A stretch of 64,000 nucleotides of DNA from Dokdonella_A sp963775445 (GTDB lineage Bacteria > Pseudomonadota > Gammaproteobacteria > Xanthomonadales > Rhodanobacteraceae): contig CAVZIT010000006.1 of the NCBI GenBank assembly GCA_963775445.1, positions 124,001 through 188,000 on the forward strand, in the 5' to 3' direction. Positions within the stretch are counted from its first letter, which is position 1. Every line of letters starts with the position of its first letter. Positions 45,571 through 53,869 of this stretch are shown here, in pieces. A program made the position numbers and the translations under genes. The notes beneath the pieces are model-generated. The model made no database searches. It was given only the letters and a program-made list of their open reading frames with translations, and was not told the origin of the DNA.

Positions 45571-47094
45571 ATGAGGATCCGTCTCTTGATGTCCTTGCTG
45601 CCGGTCGCGGGATTCCTGCTGTGCGGTACCCTGCCGGCCGCCACGCTGCAGCCGCTCATTCATCAGCCTCCGGCATTCGTTGACGCCGGCCCGCCGTTTC
45701 TGCTGACCGACGGTACGGTGATGTTCCAGGGCGACTCGTACACCGATTGGTGGAAGCTCACGCCTGACGCATCCGGCAGTTATCTCAACGGTACCTGGTC
45801 CGAGCTGGCAAGCCTTCCGGCAGCATGGAACTATGGTCCCTACGCATGCGCGTCGGCGGTACTCGCAGATGGCCGGGTCCTGATCGAAGGCGGCGAGTAC
45901 AACCTCGGTGGCCCGTTTTCGCTGACGAACAAGGGCGCCATCTACGATCCGGTCGCCGACAGCTGGACACAGGTGGATCCACCGCCGGGCTGGGATTACA
46001 TCGGAGACTCGGCGTCGATCGTGATGCCGAATGGCAAGTTCCTGCTCGGCGACAAGCTGACCATGCGCATCGCCGAGCTCGATCCAGCAACGCTGAGCTG
46101 GACCGAACTCGGCTCCGACGGCAAGGCGGACTTCGACGCCGAGGAAGGCTGGACGCTGCTGCCGGACGGGTCTTTCATCACGGTCGACGTGCTCGATATG
46201 CCGAACACCGAGCGCTATGTCTATACCGACGCACCCGGCGCCGGGCTATGGACGAGCCTGGGTTCCACCCCCGAATCACTGGCGTGGAATTACCACCTCC
46301 CGCCGATCAGTTTCGGCGGCGGCACCTATACACCGCCGGGTGAAACCGGGCAGTGCATTCTGCGGCCGGATGCCACCGTATTCTGCACCGGCGCATCGGA
46401 CGATCAGCCCGCCGACCTTGCCCATACGGCAATCTACGACTCAGTCAGCATGACCTGGGCTTCCGGCCCGGATTTTCCGGCCGGTGACGATGCCGGCGAC
46501 ACCAGCGCGGTGCTGCTGCCGAGCGGAAACGTGCTGGTTTCGAGCGCATCCGGACGGCTGTACGAATTCGACGGCTCGTCGCTGACACCCGGCCCGAGCG
46601 GTGGCGGTCTTCTCGTGACACTGCCGAGCGGACAAGCCATCGTGAACGGCAGCGAGGTCCGCATCTACACGCCCGACGCGACGCCGGCACCCGATCCCTC
46701 ATGGGCGCCGACGATCACGGATTGGCCGACGACACTGGCGCCGGGCGCGACCTATGTGATCTCCGGCACGCAGTTCAACGGCCTGTCGCAGGCGCAGGCA
46801 TTTGGTGACGAGCTTCAAGCACCGACCAACTATCCTTTGGTGCAGATCACGAACAACGCGACCGGCGATGTCACCTACGCCCGCACACACGATCACAGCA
46901 GCATGGGGGTGGCCACCGGCGATCTGCCTGTCTCGACGAATTTCGACGTGCCGGCAAGCATCGAGCCGGGCACGAGCAGTCTCGTCGTCGTCGCCAACGG
47001 CATCGCCTCGCCGTCCGTGTGCGTGTCCGTGCTGGGTGCAGCCGACGAGGTCTTTATCGACGGATTCGACGGCGGCGTCGGCTGCGCGCCGTAA
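45571..47094 (+). CDS. secreted kelch/galactose-oxidase-like beta-propeller protein
   Basis: 507 residues: signal peptide (about 1-24, ending near LPAATLQPL), then kelch-like repeats (FLLTDGTVMFQGD, ASAVLADGRVLIEGGEYN, GSFITVDVLDM, TSAVLLPSGNVLVSSASGRLYEFDG) and a C-terminal beta-sandwich with THDHSSMGVATG. No catalytic Cys-Tyr pair or copper site could be pinned, so oxidase activity is not assured. The C-terminus DEVFIDGFDG resembles the short tail motif seen on many exported proteins of Lysobacterales. Converges with the cytochrome operon. Confidence 0.8.
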   Translation: MRIRLLMSLLPVAGFLLCGTLPAATLQPLIHQPPAFVDAGPPFLLTDGTVMFQGDSYTDWWKLTPDASGSYLNGTWSELASLPAAWNYGPYACASAVLADGRVLIEGGEYNLGGPFSLTNKGAIYDPVADSWTQVDPPPGWDYIGDSASIVMPNGKFLLGDKLTMRIAELDPATLSWTELGSDGKADFDAEEGWTLLPDGSFITVDVLDMPNTERYVYTDAPGAGLWTSLGSTPESLAWNYHLPPISFGGGTYTPPGETGQCILRPDATVFCTGASDDQPADLAHTAIYDSVSMTWASGPDFPAGDDAGDTSAVLLPSGNVLVSSASGRLYEFDGSSLTPGPSGGGLLVTLPSGQAIVNGSEVRIYTPDATPAPDPSWAPTITDWPTTLAPGATYVISGTQFNGLSQAQAFGDELQAPTNYPLVQITNNATGDVTYARTHDHSSMGVATGDLPVSTNFDVPASIEPGTSSLVVVANGIASPSVCVSVLGAADEVFIDGFDGGVGCAP

Positions 47095-47486
47095 CCGCCT
47101 TGAACGCAAGCGAGCGAGTACAGGCAATTGGCTCGCGGCCCGGTCGTCCGTCTGCGAACGTTCAACCCAATTCGAATCGTGCCTACGCGCCTGCCGACGG
47201 TGACAATGCGCCGGCAAGCATCGAACCGGCACGGACGGTCGCCGTGCAGGCGCCAGCGGTGGACCTCTCAACGAGTATCCCCGCGGTAGCCGCACGAACA
47301 TGCCGTGGCTCGGCCGTGAGCCAGGAGACCCTCTGATTGACCTGACGCAGCTGTCGCCTTGTCAGTCTGTGTGCAGATCGCGGCGCGTTGGCGCAGGAAG
47401 ACTGGCCGTCTTTCAAGCCGGCGCAACAACGAGCTGCGCGCAGACGGACGTTCCCTGTCCCAGGAACATTCAAAAGGTAAAGGCGG
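47095..47486. other. convergent gap between kelch gene and cytochrome operon
   Basis: About 390 bp where the two transcription units face each other. No gene or clear terminator hairpin was seen. A short stretch at 47200-47232 (GGCAAGCATCGAACCGGC and neighbours) has an imperfect match around 52730-52760 in the gap beyond the operon. Confidence 0.45.
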
Positions 47487-48089
47487 CTAGTCTTCCTCGT
47501 CCGGATCGCGATATTCCTTCGGCAGATGATGCGCGATGCCCTTGTGGCAGTCGATGCAGGTCTGGCCGGCCTTCTCGGCTGCCATGTGCTTCTTGTAAAC
47601 CGACTGTTTCTGGATATCCGCGCTCATCGCATCGAAGCTGTGGCAGTTGCGGCATTCGCGCGAACCGGACGCCTTCATGCGTGCCCATTCCTCTGTCGCA
47701 AGCTCCATGCGATGCGATTCGAATTTCTCGCGCGTGTCGATGTATCCGGTGAGCTTGCCCCATATCTCCTGGCTCGCCTGGATCTTGCGGATCAGCTTGT
47801 GCGTCCAGTCCTTTGGCACGTGGCAGTCCGAGCAGATCGCGCGCACGCCGGTGCGGTTCTTGTAATGAATGGTTTGCTTGTATTCCCTGTAGGTGTTGTC
47901 ACGCATCTCGTGGCAGCTGATGCAGAACTGCAGTGAGTTCGTCGCCTCCATGCCGGTATTGAATGCGCCCCACCAGATGACACCGGCGACAAAACCGACT
48001 ACCAGCAACGCCAGCACCGAAAAGCGCCTGCTCGGCGTGCGAAGGAACGCCCAAAAGCGCCGCAATGCTCCGGGATTCTCTTTGCTCAT
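47487..48089 (-). CDS. tetrahaem NapC/NirT/CymA-family quinol dehydrogenase
   Basis: 200 residues: one N-terminal membrane helix (FSVLALLVVGFVAGVIWW) and four haem sites CISCH, CSDCH, CRNCH, CIDCH. The FCISCHEMRDNTYREYKQTIHYKNRTGVRA stretch is a strong NapC-family block. It takes electrons from menaquinol or ubiquinol and gives them to periplasmic cytochromes, here the decahaem protein. Last gene of the operon. Confidence 0.95.
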   Translation of the reverse strand: MSKENPGALRRFWAFLRTPSRRFSVLALLVVGFVAGVIWWGAFNTGMEATNSLQFCISCHEMRDNTYREYKQTIHYKNRTGVRAICSDCHVPKDWTHKLIRKIQASQEIWGKLTGYIDTREKFESHRMELATEEWARMKASGSRECRNCHSFDAMSADIQKQSVYKKHMAAEKAGQTCIDCHKGIAHHLPKEYRDPDEED

Positions 48090-48185
48090 TGCCTCGCTCC
48101 GATCAAGGGCCGGCGCTGGTGCAAACGACCACGCCGGAGCGGGATCTCAACTGCAGTATCGATTCGCACGGCTCGGAACTTCGTC

Positions 48186-50570
48186 CTACCGGAACGTGTA
48201 GCGATATGCGGCAAAAACCGCGTTCTCCGAATAGTTCGGCGCCTGCTGGCCGGTCGGCAACAGACTCGTCGGCGTATACCCGAACTGATAGGCGTTGTAG
48301 TAGTAATCGTTCGATTTCAGGCGCTGATACAGATAGCCGACCAGCACGCCGGAAGCCCTGTTGATCTGGTAGGTGGCCGTGAGCTTCACCTGCGTCGTTT
48401 CACTGAAGACGTTCGGCGAATCGCCCTGGTTTCCGACCGCGGGATTGATGTTCGGCCCCAGCGTGGTGTAGTACTTCGACTTGCTCAGCGAATAGGTGAA
48501 ATCCTCCATCAACTCCAGCTTGCCGCGCATCAGGCCCTTCTGCCTGCCGCTGACGCCGATGGTGTTGTCGCGATCGGCAAGCTCGTTGCTCCAGAGGGTC
48601 GTGAGCAATGTGACTGCGTTGCGGCCGCTTGCGGTCAGCAGCGTGCGCGTTCTGCGCTGCCAGCTCGCATACGCGGAGATGGAGCCGTGATCCGAATAGC
48701 TGTACGTGGCATCCAGGTTGGCGCTCGATGATTCGCCGTCCTGCACGCCCAGCGTCGAGCCGTAGCTGTCCTTGGTGCGCCGGCCGTTGAGCCCGAGCGT
48801 GATCTTGCTCGTCGCCTGCCAGTTGATGCCGGCCTTGAACAGGTTCTCGTTGCGGGACGCATCGAAGAAGGCGAGGAACCCGAAGTTCTCGAAACCCTCG
48901 CTGTTGGCCTGCATCGGATTGTAGAAGGAGTCGTTTACCGTCGCCCGCCGGCGGCCATACGTGTACGCCGCATAGAGATTGACCGAATCACCGGCCCTCA
49001 ACGTGTATTTCGCTCCGATCCTGTTTTCCTTGTCCTTCGGAACCTGCACGCAGGAGGCGTCGGTGTAGTAGCCGGCATTCGTGTCCGAAAGGACACCCTG
49101 CGCGCTGTTGGCAAGCGCATTGCCGCACCGGCGATCCATGGCCTCGTATTCGTAACCGACGTGCAGCCGCTGCCGCGAGTCGAACCGGTAATCGCCGCTC
49201 AGCTCCGCCTGATAGCGTTTGTAGCTCATCGGAATGTTGACGACGGTTTGCTCGTCGCCACCCAGGTTGAGAAACGTGTACGTATTTGATGCCGTCTGGT
49301 TGTCGCGCTCGTTGTACTTGAGTCCGGCCGTGAAATTGAGCGCACGTGTCGGTTGATTGGTCAGCTTGATGTCGGCATGTTTCATCACCACGACGCCATC
49401 CAGTGAGTTCACTGGCAACACCGGAACCGTGTCCGGCGTGGTCGTGTAGGTTCCCGAGTAGCTGGCGTTTTGCGTATTGCGCCCGTACGAGAGGCCGCCG
49501 ACCAGCTTCGTTGCGGGACTGAAAATGTACCCGCCGGTGAGGTTGAGCTGGTGGAAGGCGTTGCTTGGCGGCGTGCTCATCGTGCTGATCGGGAACGCCG
49601 CGCCCGGTGAAGTCCCCGTCGGCGGGTCCGGCGCATCGCCGGTGCCGCCGGAAACGAACGGATTCGACCAGGAAATACCCGAATTGTTGTCGTGAAACAG
49701 CGAGCCGTAGTAGGCAGCCGTGGCGTACGCCTGTTTGCCGACCCAGTTCAGCGCGAGATTGAACGTATCGTTCTTGTAGTCGGTCGGATTCAACAGGATC
49801 GCGACGCGCTCGCCGCCGTACCTGAATCCCCCCATGTCCCTCAGATCGTAAGCGTCGGTACCCGAACCGATGAGCTTGGCGCCGGACTGATCGAGCCGCT
49901 TGTAGTCGAACTTGACGCTCCACTCCGGGCTGAACGCGTAGCCGACGCCGAAGCTCGTGTTCTCGCGCTCGGTGTACACGTCCACCTTGTGGAACGATGC
50001 GAGCTGATTCGCCGTGAGTGTCTGCGTGCCGCGGTTCGAGCTCGTGATGACGCCGTTCGATGACGACGTCGTCGTATTGATCACCCCGAAGTCAGGCGGC
50101 AGCGTGAATACGTTGTCGCCCATATTCCCCTGGAACGGCGTCTGATAGGAGCCGTCTGTCGTGTAATGGCGCAACTGGTCGTAATCGACGTTGAAGTTCC
50201 AGTGACCCTGATCGGTGACTCCCCCCCCGACATTGCGCGATGTCGTGCCGAGATTGGTTCCGCTCGCCTCCCAGCGCGTCGTGCCGGAGCCCTGCGCGTA
50301 GCCATCGCCGCCGCGCACGTCGAAGTCTCCGAGGAAGTAGGCACCCGACCTGTCCATTCCGTTGTATTCGCCGAACTTGGGCGATCCTGTCGAAATACCG
50401 ATCAATCCGACATCCACATAATTGGTCGGGCAAATCAACGCTGTGACATCGTCATTGTTCTCTTCATCCTGCGCGTGTGCGGCGAACGGCAGTGCACACC
50501 CGAGGGCCAACGCGCCCTGCACGGCCATCGCAATGGCGCTCGCGGAGAGAGATGCTTCACCCGTTTTCAT
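48186..50570 (-). CDS. MtrB/PioB-family outer-membrane beta-barrel (decahaem-associated)
   Basis: 794 residues: signal peptide (MKTGEASLSASAIAMAVQGALA...AHA), then a large barrel of alternating aromatic strands ending in YRYTFR, the C-terminal Phe/Arg typical of outer-membrane insertion. MtrB-family proteins sheath a decahaem cytochrome so that electrons cross the outer membrane. Only one Cys is found near the N-terminus (ALICPTN), not the CxxC present in Shewanella MtrB. The ATG at 50570 is chosen; a TTG at 50582 is possible. Confidence 0.93.
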   Translation of the reverse strand: MKTGEASLSASAIAMAVQGALALGCALPFAAHAQDEENNDDVTALICPTNYVDVGLIGISTGSPKFGEYNGMDRSGAYFLGDFDVRGGDGYAQGSGTTRWEASGTNLGTTSRNVGGGVTDQGHWNFNVDYDQLRHYTTDGSYQTPFQGNMGDNVFTLPPDFGVINTTTSSSNGVITSSNRGTQTLTANQLASFHKVDVYTERENTSFGVGYAFSPEWSVKFDYKRLDQSGAKLIGSGTDAYDLRDMGGFRYGGERVAILLNPTDYKNDTFNLALNWVGKQAYATAAYYGSLFHDNNSGISWSNPFVSGGTGDAPDPPTGTSPGAAFPISTMSTPPSNAFHQLNLTGGYIFSPATKLVGGLSYGRNTQNASYSGTYTTTPDTVPVLPVNSLDGVVVMKHADIKLTNQPTRALNFTAGLKYNERDNQTASNTYTFLNLGGDEQTVVNIPMSYKRYQAELSGDYRFDSRQRLHVGYEYEAMDRRCGNALANSAQGVLSDTNAGYYTDASCVQVPKDKENRIGAKYTLRAGDSVNLYAAYTYGRRRATVNDSFYNPMQANSEGFENFGFLAFFDASRNENLFKAGINWQATSKITLGLNGRRTKDSYGSTLGVQDGESSSANLDATYSYSDHGSISAYASWQRRTRTLLTASGRNAVTLLTTLWSNELADRDNTIGVSGRQKGLMRGKLELMEDFTYSLSKSKYYTTLGPNINPAVGNQGDSPNVFSETTQVKLTATYQINRASGVLVGYLYQRLKSNDYYYNAYQFGYTPTSLLPTGQQAPNYSENAVFAAYRYTFR

Positions 50571-50591
50571 GGCCACCCCCAAACAACCTCG

Positions 50592-51563
50592 TTAGCGGTG
50601 CAGAAACGCACCGGCCGGCGAATTCGAACCGTGAATCATCACGTGGCAGTTCATGCACGCACGCCCTACGGCGTTCGAGTTCGGACTTCCGCCTGCCAGC
50701 GCACCACCGGCCTGGAGTCCGCCCACCGCCGTGCCATACGGCGCCTGACTGTTGTGCGGACCGTCGTGGCATTCATCACACAGGAACGGCGGACGCGACT
50801 TGAGCAGCGGCGTGATGTTCGAGCCGTGCGGGGTATGACAATTGGTGCAATCCTCGTTGACGGGCTGGTGCTCCCAGAGGAAGGGCCCGCGCTTTTCCGC
50901 GTGGCACATGGTGCAGGTTTCGGTGACCGTGTTTTTCACCAGCAGGTCGGGACCCGCCGAACCGTGTGGATTGTGGCAATCCGAACAGGCCATCTTGCCA
51001 GCGTCGATCGGGTGGGTTGATATCTGCTTGGTCTGAGCGCGCTGCTCCTGGTGGCATTTGAAGCACACCGATGGCTGCAGGACCTTGACCAGCATCGGAT
51101 CGGTCGCGTTGTGGACGGTGTGGCAGTTGGCGCAAACGACGTCGTTGACCTGATGCTGGCTGCCCGGCCAGTGCATGCGCAGGCTGGCCTTGTGACACGT
51201 GAGGCACACCTCGGTCTGCGACTGCGCGTCGTTGGGCGAATACCCGGCCGGCGTCTTCGTGGAACCGAATATCACATCCGGTGATGGCCGACGGCCCTTT
51301 CCCGCGACGTCTCCGGCCAGATGAGCCGCACTCTCGCCGTGACAGGATTGACAGCTGGGCGTGCGCTCGTCGGAAATGACGCCGTGCGGCGTCTGGTAGA
51401 TCGCAAGAATCGGCTTGGTTTCCGACTCGTCATGGCACCTCGTGCAGACGGCGTCTTGCTTGAGACGCTGCTCTCCCACCGCGTTCGTTTCCGCCGCGAC
51501 CGCTGTCGAGGCTGCCAAGCCCAGGAACGCTAACAGCAATCCCGCTAACACCAGGCGTTTCAT
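50592..51563 (-). CDS. decahaem c-type cytochrome, MtrA/DmsE family
   Basis: 323 residues: signal peptide MKRLVLAGLLLAFLGLAASTAVAA, then ten CxxCH sites (CTRCH, CQSCH, CLTCH, CANCH, CFKCH, CSDCH, CTMCH, CTNCH, CDECH, CMNCH). Size and haem count match MtrA, MtoA, PioA and DmsE, the periplasmic wire that docks into an MtrB-type barrel. The ATG at 51563 has GGGGA upstream. Sits 21 bp before the barrel gene. Confidence 0.95.
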   Translation of the reverse strand: MKRLVLAGLLLAFLGLAASTAVAAETNAVGEQRLKQDAVCTRCHDESETKPILAIYQTPHGVISDERTPSCQSCHGESAAHLAGDVAGKGRRPSPDVIFGSTKTPAGYSPNDAQSQTEVCLTCHKASLRMHWPGSQHQVNDVVCANCHTVHNATDPMLVKVLQPSVCFKCHQEQRAQTKQISTHPIDAGKMACSDCHNPHGSAGPDLLVKNTVTETCTMCHAEKRGPFLWEHQPVNEDCTNCHTPHGSNITPLLKSRPPFLCDECHDGPHNSQAPYGTAVGGLQAGGALAGGSPNSNAVGRACMNCHVMIHGSNSPAGAFLHR

Positions 51564-51641
51564 ATTTTTTTCCCCAACTGCCGAAGCCGGCAACATGCAG
51601 CCTTGGTTCGTACTCCCCTTACCGCGTCCGTGCGTGTCTCG

Positions 51642-51992
51642 TCAGAGCGACAAGATCCAGTCCACCAGATTCTTGATTTGTGCCATGTCGTGCGGCGGGT
51701 CGGTCTTCACGATCTTGTGCGCTTCCTCATGGCCGTCCGGGAACTTGGCCTTTTCACCGGAGGTGATGTGCTCGATCAGGCGAGCCTCAGCTCCGTCCTT
51801 GCCCCGGAACTTCTCGGCCACCTTCTTGTAGGCTGGACCGTCCTTGTCCTTGCTTACCGAATGACACTTGAAACAATTGTTCTGGCGCGCGAGTTCCTTG
51901 GCGGCCTCGACGTCGACCGCGCTGGCCGTGAGCGAAAATGCGAGCCCGATGGTCAAGGCGAGCAGGCGGTCACACGGTGTGAATGGGCGCAT
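51642..51992 (-). CDS. monohaem class I cytochrome c
   Basis: 116 residues: signal peptide ending near TASAVDVEA, one haem site NCFKCHSVSKDKDGPAYKKVAEKF with Met ligand probably in the later part, and HITSGEKAKFPDG. A periplasmic soluble carrier in the style of cytochrome c-551/cyc. AGGAGG is 6 bp before the ATG. First gene of the operon, downstream of the FNR box. Confidence 0.92.
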   Translation of the reverse strand: MRPFTPCDRLLALTIGLAFSLTASAVDVEAAKELARQNNCFKCHSVSKDKDGPAYKKVAEKFRGKDGAEARLIEHITSGEKAKFPDGHEEAHKIVKTDPPHDMAQIKNLVDWILSL

Positions 51993-52108
51993 TTCCAACC
52001 TCCTCAGGTATCTGGGATTCGTAATCCGAACGAGGCCGTCCTCTGCCCAGATCGACGCGAAAAAACCATGCTCCGGCCGACAGCGTACATAACGCCCCGG
52101 AAGCCCAT

Positions 52109-52122
52109 TTGATCCAGATCAA
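52109..52122. promoter_or_regulatory. perfect FNR/Anr-type binding site
   Basis: TTGATCCAGATCAA matches the FNR consensus TTGAT-N4-ATCAA exactly with palindromic half-sites. It is centred about 123 bp before the cytochrome c start at 51992; a TATGT-like -10 (around 52086-52092, minus strand) lies about 25 bp downstream of its centre, close to but not exactly at the usual -41.5 geometry. No other match to this pattern was noticed elsewhere in the window. Confidence 0.7.
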
Positions 52123-52821
52123 ATTGCGGTGGTCACGATAAGGGCGAGCCTTTGGCGCGCAAATGGACGGCGGGCGCTAGTCGGAAAGGCCCCCCTCGTC
52201 TGCTGCTCGGGCTCCGGAAACCGCCTGAATGCGGCGGTTGCGCATCCGGATCCGCTTTTCCTTGCCCGCGCGGCCACCACTTGGCGCCCGTCATGGCGTC
52301 GACGCTGAGCCGCCAACGCTCGAATGGCGCACGAAGGATGCGCCATGAGTAGGCGAAACAAGCGGCCCGACCTTGTTGCGATCAACGCCGAATCAGCTGC
52401 CGAGTGCGACCGGCACCGACGAATGACGCTGCAACAGCGCGAGCGGCAATGGCCGCGGTACATCAGACCGATCTGGAGGCACCGCGCGCTATTTGATCAA
52501 GGTTGCGATGCGTTTGCGGAATGGAGAAAAGCCGCCGGACAACGTGCGCGGCTGGCTGGCGAAAGCGTTGATTGGGGTTGCAGGAAATCCGGATCGCGCA
52601 CCCGCGGCGTTCGGCTTGTCGGCACCGGCAAACGGGCCCCAGCCAAATTCTCGGGGCAGACTTCCCGCTTATCGAGATTTGAGTTCGGCTGTGCGCCCGC
52701 CGCTGGCGACGGTGCGCACTGGCAAGCATCGAAACCGGCGCGAACGGGCGCCATACGGGTACCAGCGAGCGGGAACGACCAAAGGGCTGCGGGCGGCCTC
52801 TACCTGAGACGTTGAATTTGT
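52123..52821. other. long gap upstream of the cytochrome operon with one weak ORF
   Basis: About 700 bp before tRNA-Lys. A plus-strand frame at 52345-52815 (157 residues, MSRRNKRPDLVAINAES...) has no known motif. Its start lies in a perfect 8-bp hairpin, ATGGCGCA (52324-52331) and TGCGCCAT (52339-52346), with GAAGGA in the loop. The frame ends 7 bp before tRNA-Lys on the opposite strand. Coding status doubtful. Confidence 0.4.
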
Positions 52822-52897
52822 TGGTGGGCCGTGAAGGGATCGAACCTTCGACCAATGGATTAAAAGTCCACTGCTCTACCGCTGAGCTAACGGCCCA
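52822..52897 (-). tRNA. tRNA-Lys (anticodon TTT)
   Basis: 76-nt cloverleaf ending in an encoded CCA. Acceptor GGGCCGT pairs with ACGGCCC; D-arm GCTC...GAGC; anticodon stem GTGGA/TCCAT with loop CTTTTAA reading TTT; T-arm GAAGG-TTCGATC-CCTTC. Beside queC and the Tol-Pal operon, as in other Lysobacterales genomes. Confidence 0.95.
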
Positions 52898-52970
52898 TGT
52901 TGCATTCGGGGATCGCGAGAATCGGCGCTGTCATCACGCGTCGAGGGCTGCGGATTTTAGCCGGATACGC

Positions 52971-53672
52971 TCATCGACGATACCGCGTGGGGTCGGGGAC
53001 GGCAGCGGCGCGAAATCCTTCGGCGCGCAATCGGCATGCGTCACAGTGCGCGCAAGCGCGTCCGTCGGCATCGGCCCGGTAACACGAAACTGTCGCAGCG
53101 AAGTCGACACCCAGACGCATTCCTTCGCGCACGATGTCGGCCTTGCTCATGTCGATCAGTGGCGCACGCACCTGCAGAGGTGTCCCTTCGACTGCGGACT
53201 TCGTCGCGACGTTTGCGAGACGCTCGAAGGACTCGACAAAGGCCGGGCGACAATCGGGATAACCGGAATAATCGACTGCATTCACGCCGCACCAGATCTC
53301 GTCTGCGCCGAGCACTTCCGCCCATCCGAGCGCAATCGCCAGCATGATGGTATTGCGCGCGGGCACATACGTAACCGGTATGCCCTCGCCTCCCTCTTCG
53401 GGGACGGCGACATCGGAAGTCAATGCCGACCCTCCAATGCTGCGCAGATCGATCGCCACGGTCTTGTGTTCGACCGCACCCTGCACCTGCGCGACGCGGT
53501 CGGCCGCGGCAAGTTCGGATGCGTGACGTTGTCCGTACGCGATACTGAGCGCATGACAAGCGCGACGCCGCTCCGTTGCAAGTGCCAGCGTCACTGCCGA
53601 ATCCATCCCGCCTGACAGCAGTACCACGGCGCGTCTGGTGCTTGCCGGATCAGTCGTCTCGCGGGTTTGCAA
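52971..53672 (-). CDS. queC: 7-cyano-7-deazaguanine synthase
   Basis: Makes preQ0 in queuosine synthesis, ATP- and ammonia-dependent. 233 residues: PP-loop VLLSGGMDSAV (about residues 16-26), SIAYGQRH, PARNTIMLAIALGWA, and the zinc site of four Cys near the C-terminus (CYRADADGRACAHCDACRLRA). The order cpoB-queC normally has queE between; here only 200 bp separate them, so queE must be elsewhere if present. Confidence 0.96.
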   Translation of the reverse strand: MQTRETTDPASTRRAVVLLSGGMDSAVTLALATERRRACHALSIAYGQRHASELAAADRVAQVQGAVEHKTVAIDLRSIGGSALTSDVAVPEEGGEGIPVTYVPARNTIMLAIALGWAEVLGADEIWCGVNAVDYSGYPDCRPAFVESFERLANVATKSAVEGTPLQVRAPLIDMSKADIVREGMRLGVDFAATVSCYRADADGRACAHCDACRLRAEGFRAAAVPDPTRYRR

Positions 53673-53869
53673 TGCGTCGCTCCGGAGCGAAATGGGCTAT
53701 ACAGGTTCGCGCAGCGTCACCTGTTTTCTTGTACGCAGAAAGCAGCCTGGGAACGACCCGGCGCCACGGCTGACGGACCGGCACAGATCAGCGCAGCAGG
53801 TGGAAGCAGGGAACGGCAGATCTGTCGCAGCCAGTTTCCCGCGGCCAGTGCGAAAATCGATAGCGTGCC

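Noticed and set aside
48186..50570. TonB-dependent receptor as an identity for the barrel
   Set aside because: No plug domain or TonB box, and the gene sits next to a decahaem cytochrome; MtrB/PioB family fits better.
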